5,043 nucleotides of DNA, from the NCBI GenBank assembly GCA_029865195.1, contig JAOUHH010000202.1, positions 1 through 5,043 of the forward strand, read 5' to 3'. Source of the stretch: Desulfobulbaceae bacterium. Its GTDB lineage: Bacteria; Desulfobacterota; Desulfobulbia; Desulfobulbales; UBA5123. The position numbers and the translations under genes were made by a program. This document shows positions 1 through 5,043 of the stretch, piece by piece (the first letter of the stretch is position 1; the number at the start of each line of letters is the position of its first letter). The notes beneath the pieces are model-generated. The model worked only from the letters and a program-made list of their open reading frames with translations. It was not told where the DNA came from and searched no databases.

Positions 1-1239
1 CAGACCCCGGCCGATAAAAACACCCTGCTCTTCTCCGCCACCATGCCCCAGTCGGTGGCTTCCATCGCCCGCAAATACATGGCCAACCCGTTGGAGATCA
101 CGGTGGGGCAGCGTAATGCCGGTTCCGAAAATATCCGGCACATTTGCTACATGGTGCACGCCAAGGACCGCTATCCCGCCCTGCGGCGGATCATCGACGT
201 CAACCCTGAGATGTACGCCATTATCTTCTGCCGCACCCGGCAGGAGGTGAAGGATGTGGCAGACAAACTCATCCAGGAGGGCTACAGCGCCGACACCCTG
301 CACGGCGAGCTCTCCCAGAGCCAGCGGGATCACGTCATGGACAAGTTCCGCTGCAAGAATCTGCGGATATTGGTGGCGACGGATGTGGCGGCGCGGGGCT
401 TGGACGTGAACGATCTCACCCATGTGATCAACTACAACCTGCCCGATGATATCGCCAACTACACCCATCGCAGCGGCCGCACCGGCCGGGCCGGCAAGAC
501 CGGCGTTTCCATCGTTATCATCAACATGCGCGAACGATCACTGGTTCGCGCCATCGAGAGCAAGCTGCAGCGGAAGTTCGAGGATGGCCTGGTCCCCTCT
601 GGCGAGGATGTCTGCAAGGTGCAGATGCTGAAGATGATCGACACCGTCAAGCAGGTTACCGTCGATCATCATCAGATCGACCCGTTTTTTGCCGCCATCT
701 CCGAAAAGCTGTCCGCCTTCGACCGTGAGGAGCTGATCAAGCGGTTTGTTTCCGTGGAGTTCAACCGCTTTCTCGCCTATTACCGGGATGCGCCGAACCT
801 GAATGTAACGGCCGCGCCCAGGGAGCGGTTTGAAAAGAGCGGCACGGCCGGCAAGTTCGCCAAGCGGGAGCATTCGGTGCAGTTTACCCGTTTCACCCTC
901 AATGTCGGCAAGAATGACGGCATGTTCGCAACCAGGCTGATCGGCCAGATCAACGAGGTCACCGGCTCTTCCAACATCCGGATCGGGCGGATCGACATCA
1001 CCGACGACAGCGTCGCCTTCGAGGTTGACAGCGCCTTCGCCAAGGTGATCCCGGCGGTATTCGACAACCTGTTGATCAACGGCAAGCGGGTGGTGGTCGA
1101 GATCGGCAAGGGGAATTTCCTGAAGCCCAAGGGGGCGCGCGGCGGGTTCAAGGGCCAGAAACCGTACAAGGGGCAGAAGCCGCCGTTCAAGGCCGGGGTG
1201 AAGAAGGGGCCCTGGAAGAAGGCCTCCAAAAAGGTGTAG
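1..1239 (+). CDS. DEAD-box ATP-dependent RNA helicase with C-terminal DbpA-like RNA-binding domain (5' partial)
   Basis: ATP-dependent RNA unwinding enzyme, probably acting in the cytoplasm on rRNA or structured mRNA. The reading frame is open from base 1, so the true start and motifs Q, I and II (DEAD) lie upstream; 412 residues are visible. Numbered from base 1, it shows motif III SAT (12-14), motif IV IIFCRT (74-79), HGELSQSQR (101-109), motif V VATDVAARGLDV (125-136) and motif VI HRSGRTGRAG with both arginine fingers (156-165). A helical linker follows, then a DbpA-type RNA-binding fold (about 298-367, containing VGKNDG and GSSNIRIGRIDI). It ends in a Lys/Gly-rich basic tail (370-412) with a doubled KGQKP unit, probably a nonspecific RNA-binding extension. 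This architecture is that of DeaD/CsdA and DbpA helicases, known for ribosome assembly and cold adaptation. I cannot say which subgroup without the N-terminus. It ends at TAG and is followed by a strong terminator. Confidence 0.95.
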   Translation, partial: QTPADKNTLLFSATMPQSVASIARKYMANPLEITVGQRNAGSENIRHICYMVHAKDRYPALRRIIDVNPEMYAIIFCRTRQEVKDVADKLIQEGYSADTLHGELSQSQRDHVMDKFRCKNLRILVATDVAARGLDVNDLTHVINYNLPDDIANYTHRSGRTGRAGKTGVSIVIINMRERSLVRAIESKLQRKFEDGLVPSGEDVCKVQMLKMIDTVKQVTVDHHQIDPFFAAISEKLSAFDREELIKRFVSVEFNRFLAYYRDAPNLNVTAAPRERFEKSGTAGKFAKREHSVQFTRFTLNVGKNDGMFATRLIGQINEVTGSSNIRIGRIDITDDSVAFEVDSAFAKVIPAVFDNLLINGKRVVVEIGKGNFLKPKGARGGFKGQKPYKGQKPPFKAGVKKGPWKKASKKV

Positions 1240-1291
1240 GCGCTCTGCGGATCGCGCCTGTTCAGGACTGGCAGGCGATGGTGGGGGTGTC

Positions 1292-1331
1292 AAAAAAAGC
1301 CGGGCGCGCATGAGCGTACCCGGCTTTTTTT
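1292..1331. terminator. Bidirectional intrinsic terminator between convergent genes
   Basis: A perfect 13-bp inverted repeat (1292-1304 pairing with 1319-1331) consists of A7 plus GCCGGG facing CCCGGC plus T7. The 14-nt loop contains a further CGC/GCG pairing (1305-1307 with 1314-1316). Because an A tract precedes and a T tract follows the GC stem, it reads as stem plus U-run on both strands. It lies 52 nt after the helicase stop and 20 nt after the stop of the leftward CBM48 gene, so it probably ends both transcripts. Confidence 0.9.
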
Positions 1332-1351
1332 GTTTGCGGCTGGCGTTTTAT

Positions 1352-1663
1352 TCAGGAGATGGTGAGCACCGAGTTCTCGGAGCCAAAGGAGTTCGGGCTT
1401 CGATTGGGGTTTGCCGGATCGGTCCACCATTCACCGTCCACCACGAAACGATACTCGTAGCGGCCCGGGGAGAGTTTCACGCTCTTTTTGAAGACGCCGC
1501 CCTTGAAGCGTCGCATCCGTAAATCATCGCCGCACCAGTCGTTGAATTCGCCCACCAGAAAGACCTCTTTCGCGTCTGGGGCGGTAATGGTGAATTCCGT
1601 GGTCGGTGTGGTTTTTTTTGTTTTGGTTTTGGATGTCGCGCATTTTTTGGTTCCGCAGGCCAT
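1352..1663 (-). CDS. Stand-alone CBM48 / AMPK-beta-type glycogen-binding domain protein
   Basis: Predicted 103-residue protein made almost entirely of one carbohydrate-binding module of the isoamylase N-terminal/AMPK-beta (CBM48) kind, which binds alpha-glucans such as glycogen. Visible family signatures are VGEFNDW (37-43), PGRYEYRFVVDGEWWTDP (66-83) and the closing GSENSVL (94-100). The first 20 residues are not part of the fold: CX4C (Cys3, Cys8) followed by a Lys/Thr-rich low-complexity stretch. I chose the ATG at 1663 rather than the in-frame ATG at 1705, because a strong GAGGAGGG Shine-Dalgarno lies 4 nt upstream and the domain is unaffected. No catalytic domain is present, so it is an accessory or regulatory glycan binder, not an enzyme. 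It lies downstream of the PPC gene but behind a terminator, so it probably has its own promoter. The domain assignment is confident; the role is unknown. Confidence 0.88.
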   Translation of the reverse strand: MACGTKKCATSKTKTKKTTPTTEFTITAPDAKEVFLVGEFNDWCGDDLRMRRFKGGVFKKSVKLSPGRYEYRFVVDGEWWTDPANPNRSPNSFGSENSVLTIS

Positions 1664-1667
1664 TTTT

Positions 1668-1675
1668 CCCTCCTC
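1668..1675 (-). promoter_or_regulatory. Strong Shine-Dalgarno fixing the CBM48 start
   Basis: On the minus strand the sequence reads GAGGAGGG followed by four A residues and ATG. This near-ideal ribosome binding site selects the start at 1663 over the ATG 42 nt upstream. Confidence 0.8.
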
Positions 1676-1738
1676 GTAAATCGATGCAGTGTATCGCCAA
1701 TACAATACTTTGGAGGATGGGGAACGGCGATGTCAAAC

Positions 1739-1770
1739 AAAAAAAGCTCTTTCCTCACCCGAAGGTGAGG
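1739..1770 (-). terminator. UUCG-tetraloop terminator overlapping the PPC stop codon
   Basis: On the minus strand CCTCACC, loop TTCG and GGTGAGG form a perfect 7-bp stem (1770-1764 with 1759-1753) closed by C(UUCG)G, an exceptionally stable RNA tetraloop. Seven T residues (1745-1739) follow after a 7-nt spacer. The TGA stop codon of the PPC gene (1757-1755) lies inside the 3' arm of the stem. The spacer between stem and U-run is longer than in ideal intrinsic terminators, so termination may be partial; the hairpin could also act as a 3'-end stabiliser. Confidence 0.65.
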
Positions 1771-2192
1771 CGATTGAAGCCGCCCTTCTCGTACCACGGG
1801 CGGCTGGCGTCGATCCCTTGGGTTTCGGTGATGAACACCTCCAGCACCAGATAGACCTTGGTGCCCTTGCGGACACAGGCGGTGAGGGTGTCGCCGTGGT
1901 GGCCGAGGGCGGCGTGGAGGTGGATTTTCGGTTCGTCGCCGTCCCAGAAGATGGTGCCGGTGCCCAGGGTTTCGCGCACCGTGGCAAGCTCGGCCCAGAC
2001 CGGTTCCGGCGGCATCACCGGTTTCTTGGGGCCGGTGACCACCCCGGCTTCCCGCAGGCCGCCGATCACGTGAAACCAGCCGTTGCGGATATCTTCCTTG
2101 CGGATCAGGCCGGTGAGCTCGGCCAGGAAATCGTCACCATCGTCAAAGCGGACCGCGAAAACCCGGCCCACCGTACCGCTTCTGTAATCCAT
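1755..2192 (-). CDS. PPC (DUF296) domain protein
   Basis: Predicted 145-residue single-domain protein of the PPC/DUF296 family, small trimer-forming proteins whose plant relatives carry AT-hooks. The bacterial stand-alone versions have no firmly assigned function, though they are often labelled DNA-binding. Family marks are GRVFAVRFDDGDDF (9-22), WFHVIGGLREAGVV (39-52), the His-rich strand KIHLHAALG (89-97) and VLEVFITE (116-123). No AT-hook is present. I start it at the ATG at 2192, where homology-like sequence begins. The frame stays open 60 codons further upstream, but that stretch is basic, Pro/Arg-rich and overlaps darP, so it is out-of-frame noise. No good Shine-Dalgarno is visible. The start lies 14 nt after the darP stop, suggesting cotranscription and perhaps translational coupling. 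The family call is confident; function is not. Confidence 0.87.
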   Translation of the reverse strand: MDYRSGTVGRVFAVRFDDGDDFLAELTGLIRKEDIRNGWFHVIGGLREAGVVTGPKKPVMPPEPVWAELATVRETLGTGTIFWDGDEPKIHLHAALGHHGDTLTACVRKGTKVYLVLEVFITETQGIDASRPWYEKGGFNRLTFG

Positions 2193-2206
2193 ATCGCTAT
2201 GCTCTG

Positions 2207-2743
2207 TTATTGGTAATGGGTTTGTTCCATGGCGGCGCGCAGGAGGCGAAAGACCTCGCGGCTGTAGCTGGGTTTGCGGCTTCTCGCGTAGCGGCGTGCC
2301 GCCTGGTTGAGGGCGGTGAGGTCCACGCCGGGGATGTTCGCGGTGGCGGTGGCGGCAAGCTCGCTCCGCCACTCGCTGCTCAGGCTGGCTCCCTCGGCCT
2401 GCGCTTCCTGATGGGCGACGATGGCCTCGCTGAGGATATCCTGCCGCAATTTTTCCAGTTCGTGAAACTCCCGGTCCTGTTTGAGCTTAGAGCCTTTCTT
2501 CTCTTCGAGAAAGGTCAGCAGCGGCTCGGGGTCGGTCTGGCGCAGTTCCTTGGCGATGTATTTGATCTGCCGCTTGCGGGCGCCGCCCTTGAGGGGCCCC
2601 GCCATGAGCAGTTCCTGGCGGATGAAGTCGTCGCAGGGCAGTTTTGCCAGTTGGTTGGGGGAGAGCGTGGCCAGTTCCTGGGCCAGTTCTTCGATTTCCT
2701 TGGCGCGTCGTTTCTGTTCGGTGCGGCTGATGGTGTTGTCCAT
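2207..2743 (-). CDS. darP: Ribosome biogenesis factor DarP (YjgA/DUF615 family)
   Basis: Predicted 178-residue highly charged, mostly helical protein, close to the E. coli YjgA/DarP length of about 183. DarP associates with late precursors of the 50S subunit and helps form the peptidyl transferase centre. Family-typical stretches are SRTEQKRRAKEIEELAQELATL near the N-terminus (6-27), LAKLPCDDFIRQEL (32-45), GGARKRQIKYIAKELRQTDPEPL (53-75) and the C-terminal RSRKPSYSREVFRLLR (154-169). It starts at the ATG at 2743, which gives the expected N-terminus, although only an A-rich leader and no clear Shine-Dalgarno precedes it. It is the first gene of a leftward unit with the PPC gene. The gene is diverged from the alcohol dehydrogenase gene and probably served by the promoter at 2782-2809. 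The family call rests on recognised sequence patterns, not an alignment. Confidence 0.9.
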   Translation of the reverse strand: MDNTISRTEQKRRAKEIEELAQELATLSPNQLAKLPCDDFIRQELLMAGPLKGGARKRQIKYIAKELRQTDPEPLLTFLEEKKGSKLKQDREFHELEKLRQDILSEAIVAHQEAQAEGASLSSEWRSELAATATANIPGVDLTALNQAARRYARSRKPSYSREVFRLLRAAMEQTHYQ

Positions 2744-2761
2744 GTTTTTTATGCCAAGATG

Positions 2762-2771
2762 CAGGCGCCTG
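2762..2771. repeat. 10-bp perfect palindrome in the darP leader
   Basis: CAGGCGCCTG is self-complementary and lies just downstream of the expected darP transcription start. It could be an operator half or chance; no matching second copy is seen in the window. Confidence 0.25.
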
Positions 2772-2781
2772 GTTTGTTGGG

Positions 2782-2809
2782 ATTAAAGCCCTTTTTTGTT
2801 GCCAGTCAA
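2782..2809 (-). promoter_or_regulatory. Candidate sigma70 promoter for darP-PPC
   Basis: On the minus strand TTGACT (2809-2804, 5/6 to consensus) is followed by a 16-bp spacer and TTTAAT (2787-2782, 5/6). The expected RNA start near 2775 leaves a leader of roughly 30 nt before the darP ATG. This is a pattern match only. Confidence 0.5.
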
Positions 2810-2828
2810 TGGCGGGCTACAGTAGAAT
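2799..2828 (+). promoter_or_regulatory. Candidate sigma70 promoter for the dehydrogenase-aminotransferase unit
   Basis: TTGCCA (2799-2804, 5/6) is followed by an 18-bp spacer and TAGAAT (2823-2828, 5/6). Transcription would begin near 2835 and give a leader of about 60 nt. Its -35 box shares base 2804 with the -35 box of the opposite darP promoter. This is a pattern match only. Confidence 0.45.
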
Positions 2829-2881
2829 CGCTTGTCTGTGCAGCACTTTTATCTGTGACTTTTTATCTCCCCAATACTACT

Positions 2882-2889
2882 AAGGAAGG
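2882..2889 (+). promoter_or_regulatory. Shine-Dalgarno of the alcohol dehydrogenase gene
   Basis: AAGGAAGG lies 6 nt before the ATG at 2896 and supports that start. Confidence 0.7.
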
Positions 2890-2895
2890 CACCGA

Positions 2896-4077
2896 ATGGC
2901 GACACAAACTTTTACCATCACTCAGCCGACTAAAATTCATTTCGGCGTCGGCGCCATTGCCGATCTGGCCGGGATGGTCAAGGAACTCGGCGGCAGCAAG
3001 GTTTTCCTGGTTGTCGATCCGGGCCTCAAGAATGCCGGCCTGCTCGAGCGGATCACTGCCCCGCTCGACAAGGGCAAGGTCGCCTATGTCGTTTATGATC
3101 AGATCGATCCCGAACCGGGCCTGAAGCTTGCCGACAACGGCGCCAAGCTCGCCAAGAAGGGCAAATGCGACTGCGTGGTCGGGGTGGGCGGCGGTTCGGC
3201 CATGGATGTGGCCAAGGCGGTGAGCATCCTCCTCACCAACGGCGGCAAGGCCGAGGATTATCTCGGTCTGGGCAAGATCAAGAAGGCCGGGGTGCCCAAG
3301 ATCATGGTGCCCACCTCCGCCGGCACCGGTGCCGAGGTGACCTTCACCGCTGTCTTCATCAACGAGAAGACCAAGTCCAAGGGCGGCATGAACGGCGATC
3401 CGCTCTATCCCGACGCGGCCCTGCTCGACCCGGCCCTCACCGTTTCCCTGCCGCCGCATGTCACTGCCGCCACCGGCATCGATGCCCTGACCCACGCCCT
3501 GGAGGCCTTTGTCTCCACCCAGGCTCATCCCATCTCCGAGATGTATTCCCTGGAGGCCATCGGCCTGATCAGCGCCAACCTCGGCATGGCCTATGCCCAT
3601 GGCGAAAACATGGAGGCCCGTTCCGCCATGCTGATGGGTAGCCTGTTGGGCGGCAAGGCCCTGGCCATCGCCGGCGTCGGCCTGGTGCACGCCATGGCCT
3701 ATCCCCTGGGCGGGATGTTCGGTATCCCCCACGGGCTGGCCAACGCGGTGCTGCTGCCCTATGTGACCGCCTACAACATCATCGGCAACCCTGAAAAGTT
3801 CGCCACCATTGCCGAGGTGATGGGGCAGAACGTCGACAAGATGACCCTGCGCGAGGCGGCCGAGGCCGCGGTGGAGGCGATCTACAACCTGAATCAGGAT
3901 GTGGGCATCCCCGCCACCCTGGCCGAGCTCAAGATTCCGGCCAAGAAGATTCCGGAGATGGCCAAGATCGCCCTCACCGTCACCCGGCCGGTGGAGAACA
4001 ACCCGCGCAAGCCAACCCTTGAGGATGTGATCGCCATCTACGAGAGCGCCTTTGCCGGTTGGGGCCATCAGCACTAA
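2896..4077 (+). CDS. Iron-containing (group III) alcohol dehydrogenase
   Basis: Predicted 393-residue NAD(P)-dependent dehydrogenase interconverting a primary alcohol and an aldehyde in the cytoplasm. It is full length for the family (about 380-400). The N-terminal nucleotide-binding half carries GGGSAMDVAK (98-107) and PTSAGTGAEVT (139-149). The C-terminal helical half supplies the metal ligands in the usual frame: Asp196 and His200 in TGIDALTHALEA, His265 in GLVHAMAYPLGG, and His279 in IPHG. These match the Asp/His/His/His set of FucO and 1,3-propanediol dehydrogenase almost position for position, so the enzyme should be active with Fe2+ or Zn2+. It ends in a short GWGHQH tail. The next gene, 54 nt downstream with no terminator between, is a KdnA-like aminotransferase, suggesting the aldehyde product might be aminated. 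By sequence it resembles generic ethanol/diol dehydrogenases, not the divergent KdnB, so the substrate is unresolved. Confidence 0.93.
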   Translation: MATQTFTITQPTKIHFGVGAIADLAGMVKELGGSKVFLVVDPGLKNAGLLERITAPLDKGKVAYVVYDQIDPEPGLKLADNGAKLAKKGKCDCVVGVGGGSAMDVAKAVSILLTNGGKAEDYLGLGKIKKAGVPKIMVPTSAGTGAEVTFTAVFINEKTKSKGGMNGDPLYPDAALLDPALTVSLPPHVTAATGIDALTHALEAFVSTQAHPISEMYSLEAIGLISANLGMAYAHGENMEARSAMLMGSLLGGKALAIAGVGLVHAMAYPLGGMFGIPHGLANAVLLPYVTAYNIIGNPEKFATIAEVMGQNVDKMTLREAAEAAVEAIYNLNQDVGIPATLAELKIPAKKIPEMAKIALTVTRPVENNPRKPTLEDVIAIYESAFAGWGHQH

Positions 4078-4113
4078 CAGTTAGAGAAACCTTCAGTAAA
4101 TTCAGACAACAAG

Positions 4114-4123
4114 CCTGTACAGG
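4114..4123. repeat. 10-bp palindrome touching the aminotransferase ribosome binding site
   Basis: CCTGTACAGG is perfectly self-complementary and its last three bases are shared with the AGGAG Shine-Dalgarno of the next gene. It could be a small operator or a hairpin masking the site, but it has no room for a loop and may be chance. Confidence 0.2.
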
Positions 4124-4125
4124 AG
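4121..4125 (+). promoter_or_regulatory. Shine-Dalgarno of the aminotransferase gene
   Basis: AGGAG lies 6 nt before the ATG at 4132 and fixes the start, which also yields the family-typical MPGFE N-terminus. Confidence 0.75.
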
Positions 4126-4131
4126 AGAGAT

Positions 4132-5043
4132 ATGCCCGGTTTTGAGGTGTTCGGCGAGGAAGAGAAGAAAGAGATCATGGAGGTGCTCGACACCGGCGTG
4201 CTGTTCCGCTACGAGTTCGGCGAGCAGCGGAAAGGGGTTTACAAGGTGCGTTCCTTCGAGGAGAAATTTGCCGCCTACTGCGGGGTGAAGCACGGCCAGG
4301 CCGTCACCTCCGGCACTGCCGCCCTGAAGGTTGCCCTTACCGCCCTCGGGGTCGGCGCGGGCGACGAGGTGATCACCCAGAGCTTCACCTTTGTCGCCAC
4401 CTGGGAGGCGATCCTCGATGTGGGCGCGATCCCGGTGTTCGCCGAGATCGACGAAACCCTCAACATGGACCCCAAAGACCTCGAGAAGAAGATCACCGCC
4501 CGGACCCGCGCCATCATCCCCGTCCACATGATGGGCGCGCCGGCCCGGATTGAGGAGATCGTCGCCATCGCCGACCGGCATAAGATCCCGGTAATCGAGG
4601 ACACCGCCCAGGCCGCCGGAGCGATTCTGAACGGCAAGCGGCTGGGCAGCTTTGGTGCCTGCGGCACCTTCTCCTTCGACGCGGTCAAGACCATGACCAC
4701 TGGCGAGGGCGGGATGGTGGTCACCAACGACGAGACCCTCTGGCGCAACATGAGCGAATATCACGACCACGGCCATGACCATGCGGTCAACCCCGGCGGC
4801 CGCGGCGGCGAGGGCCGCAGCTTCGTCGGCTTCAACTTCCGGATGATGGAGCTGCAGGGCGCGATGGGGTTGGCGCAACTCGCCAAGCTGGACGGGATGA
4901 TCGCCGCCCAGCGCAAGAACAAGGCGGCGATGAAGGCGGCGGTGGAAAAATTGCCCGGCGTCACCTTCCGCACCATCCTCGACGAGGCCGGCGACTCGGC
5001 AACCTTCCTCGCCTTCATGCTCCCTGATGCGGCGAAAACCCGC
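4132..5043 (+). CDS. DegT/DnrJ/EryC1/StrS PLP aminotransferase, KdnA-like (3' partial)
   Basis: PLP-dependent sugar aminotransferase of fold type I. 304 residues are visible with no stop before the window edge; the family is usually about 370-400, so roughly 70-90 residues are missing. Seen in order: the MPGFEVFG N-terminus, phosphate-binding SGTAAL (60-65), FTFVATWEAILDVGAIPVFAEID (85-107), EDTAQAAGA (156-164) with Asp157 for the PLP ring nitrogen, and FSFDAVKTMTTGEGGMV (180-196) with Lys186 as the Schiff-base lysine. A His-rich HDHGHDH follows (211-217), then FNFRMMELQGAMGLAQL (234-250). The MPGFE start, FAEIDETL and DHGHDH resemble, from memory, KdnA of Shewanella. That enzyme converts 8-oxo-Kdo to 8-amino-Kdo with glutamate as amino donor. 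It lies 54 nt after the alcohol dehydrogenase and has its own good Shine-Dalgarno, so the two are probably one operon. Family certain; the KdnA assignment is likely but unproven. Other nucleotide-sugar or surface-glycan substrates are possible. Confidence 0.9.
   Translation, partial: MPGFEVFGEEEKKEIMEVLDTGVLFRYEFGEQRKGVYKVRSFEEKFAAYCGVKHGQAVTSGTAALKVALTALGVGAGDEVITQSFTFVATWEAILDVGAIPVFAEIDETLNMDPKDLEKKITARTRAIIPVHMMGAPARIEEIVAIADRHKIPVIEDTAQAAGAILNGKRLGSFGACGTFSFDAVKTMTTGEGGMVVTNDETLWRNMSEYHDHGHDHAVNPGGRGGEGRSFVGFNFRMMELQGAMGLAQLAKLDGMIAAQRKNKAAMKAAVEKLPGVTFRTILDEAGDSATFLAFMLPDAAKTR

Noticed and set aside
538..1311. A 257-codon minus-strand open frame opposite the helicase
   Set aside because: It is Pro/Leu/Gly/Asp-rich without motifs, and it starts inside the terminator hairpin region.
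1677..1736. A sigma70 promoter for the CBM48 gene starting from the perfect TTGACA at 1736-1731 (minus)
   Set aside because: No acceptable -10 box lies 16-19 bp away; the nearest, TATTGT, is 23 bp away. A promoter is expected here after the terminator, but I cannot place it. A 6-bp inverted pair (ATCGCC 1693-1698, GGCGAT 1726-1731) is too short to call an operator.
2193..2372. N-terminal extension of the PPC protein by 60 codons
   Set aside because: The extension is Arg/Pro/His-rich, overlaps darP out of frame and has no similarity to the PPC family. The ATG at 2192 gives the normal N-terminus.
2809..2832. A sigma54 (-24/-12) promoter before the dehydrogenase, from TGGC in this stretch
   Set aside because: The GC doublet does not fall at the required distance from GG in any register.
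2210..3124. A 304-codon plus-strand open frame across darP, the divergent promoter region and the start of the dehydrogenase
   Set aside because: It covers two well-identified genes and a promoter region, and it has no recognisable domain or ribosome binding site.
2863..4074. A 403-codon open frame on the minus strand opposite the alcohol dehydrogenase
   Set aside because: It is rich in Gly, His, Leu and Asp with no domain motifs, and it mirrors a GC-rich real gene with all family motifs on the other strand. It is a typical antisense shadow.
4078..4131. A terminator between the dehydrogenase and aminotransferase genes
   Set aside because: No stem followed by a U-run is present. The only symmetry is a loopless 10-bp palindrome, so cotranscription is favoured.
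4102..4878. A 258-codon minus-strand open frame opposite the aminotransferase
   Set aside because: No motifs; the composition reflects the complement of a GC-rich coding region whose plus strand carries a complete PLP site.

Overview
The window is a GC-rich bacterial chromosomal segment with six protein genes, two of them cut by the window edges. There are no RNA genes, insertion sequences or CRISPR repeats that I can see. The mix of a DarP-type ribosome factor, a DEAD-box helicase with a DbpA-like RNA-binding domain, an iron-type alcohol dehydrogenase and a sugar aminotransferase suggests a Gram-negative, proteobacteria-like organism. A deltaproteobacterial (Desulfobacterota-like) anaerobe is my guess, but nothing in the sequence proves the taxon.

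Layout: bases 1-1239 (+) hold the C-terminal three quarters or so of a DEAD-box RNA helicase. It converges on a leftward block across a perfect 13-bp hairpin flanked by A7/T7, which can terminate both strands. Read right to left, the leftward block is darP (2743-2207), then a PPC/DUF296 protein (2192-1755) 14 nt behind it and probably cotranscribed. A C(UUCG)G hairpin terminator overlaps the PPC stop codon. Last comes a small stand-alone CBM48/AMPK-type glycogen-binding protein (1663-1352). From a 152-bp divergent intergenic region the rightward block starts: an iron-containing alcohol dehydrogenase (2896-4077) and, 54 nt later, a DegT/DnrJ/EryC1/StrS-type PLP aminotransferase resembling KdnA (4132 to the window end, truncated).

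How the genes may work together: the dehydrogenase-aminotransferase pair has the logic of oxidising a primary alcohol to an aldehyde and then aminating it. This is the chemistry by which Shewanella makes 8-amino-Kdo (Kdo8N) for lipopolysaccharide with KdnB and KdnA. The dehydrogenase here looks like an ordinary FucO/propanediol-type enzyme rather than KdnB, so its role in that pathway is an open and testable question. The helicase and DarP both point to ribosome assembly, but they lie on opposite strands and are not one operon. The divergent region contains two plausible sigma70 promoters whose -35 boxes overlap by one base, which could couple the two transcription units.
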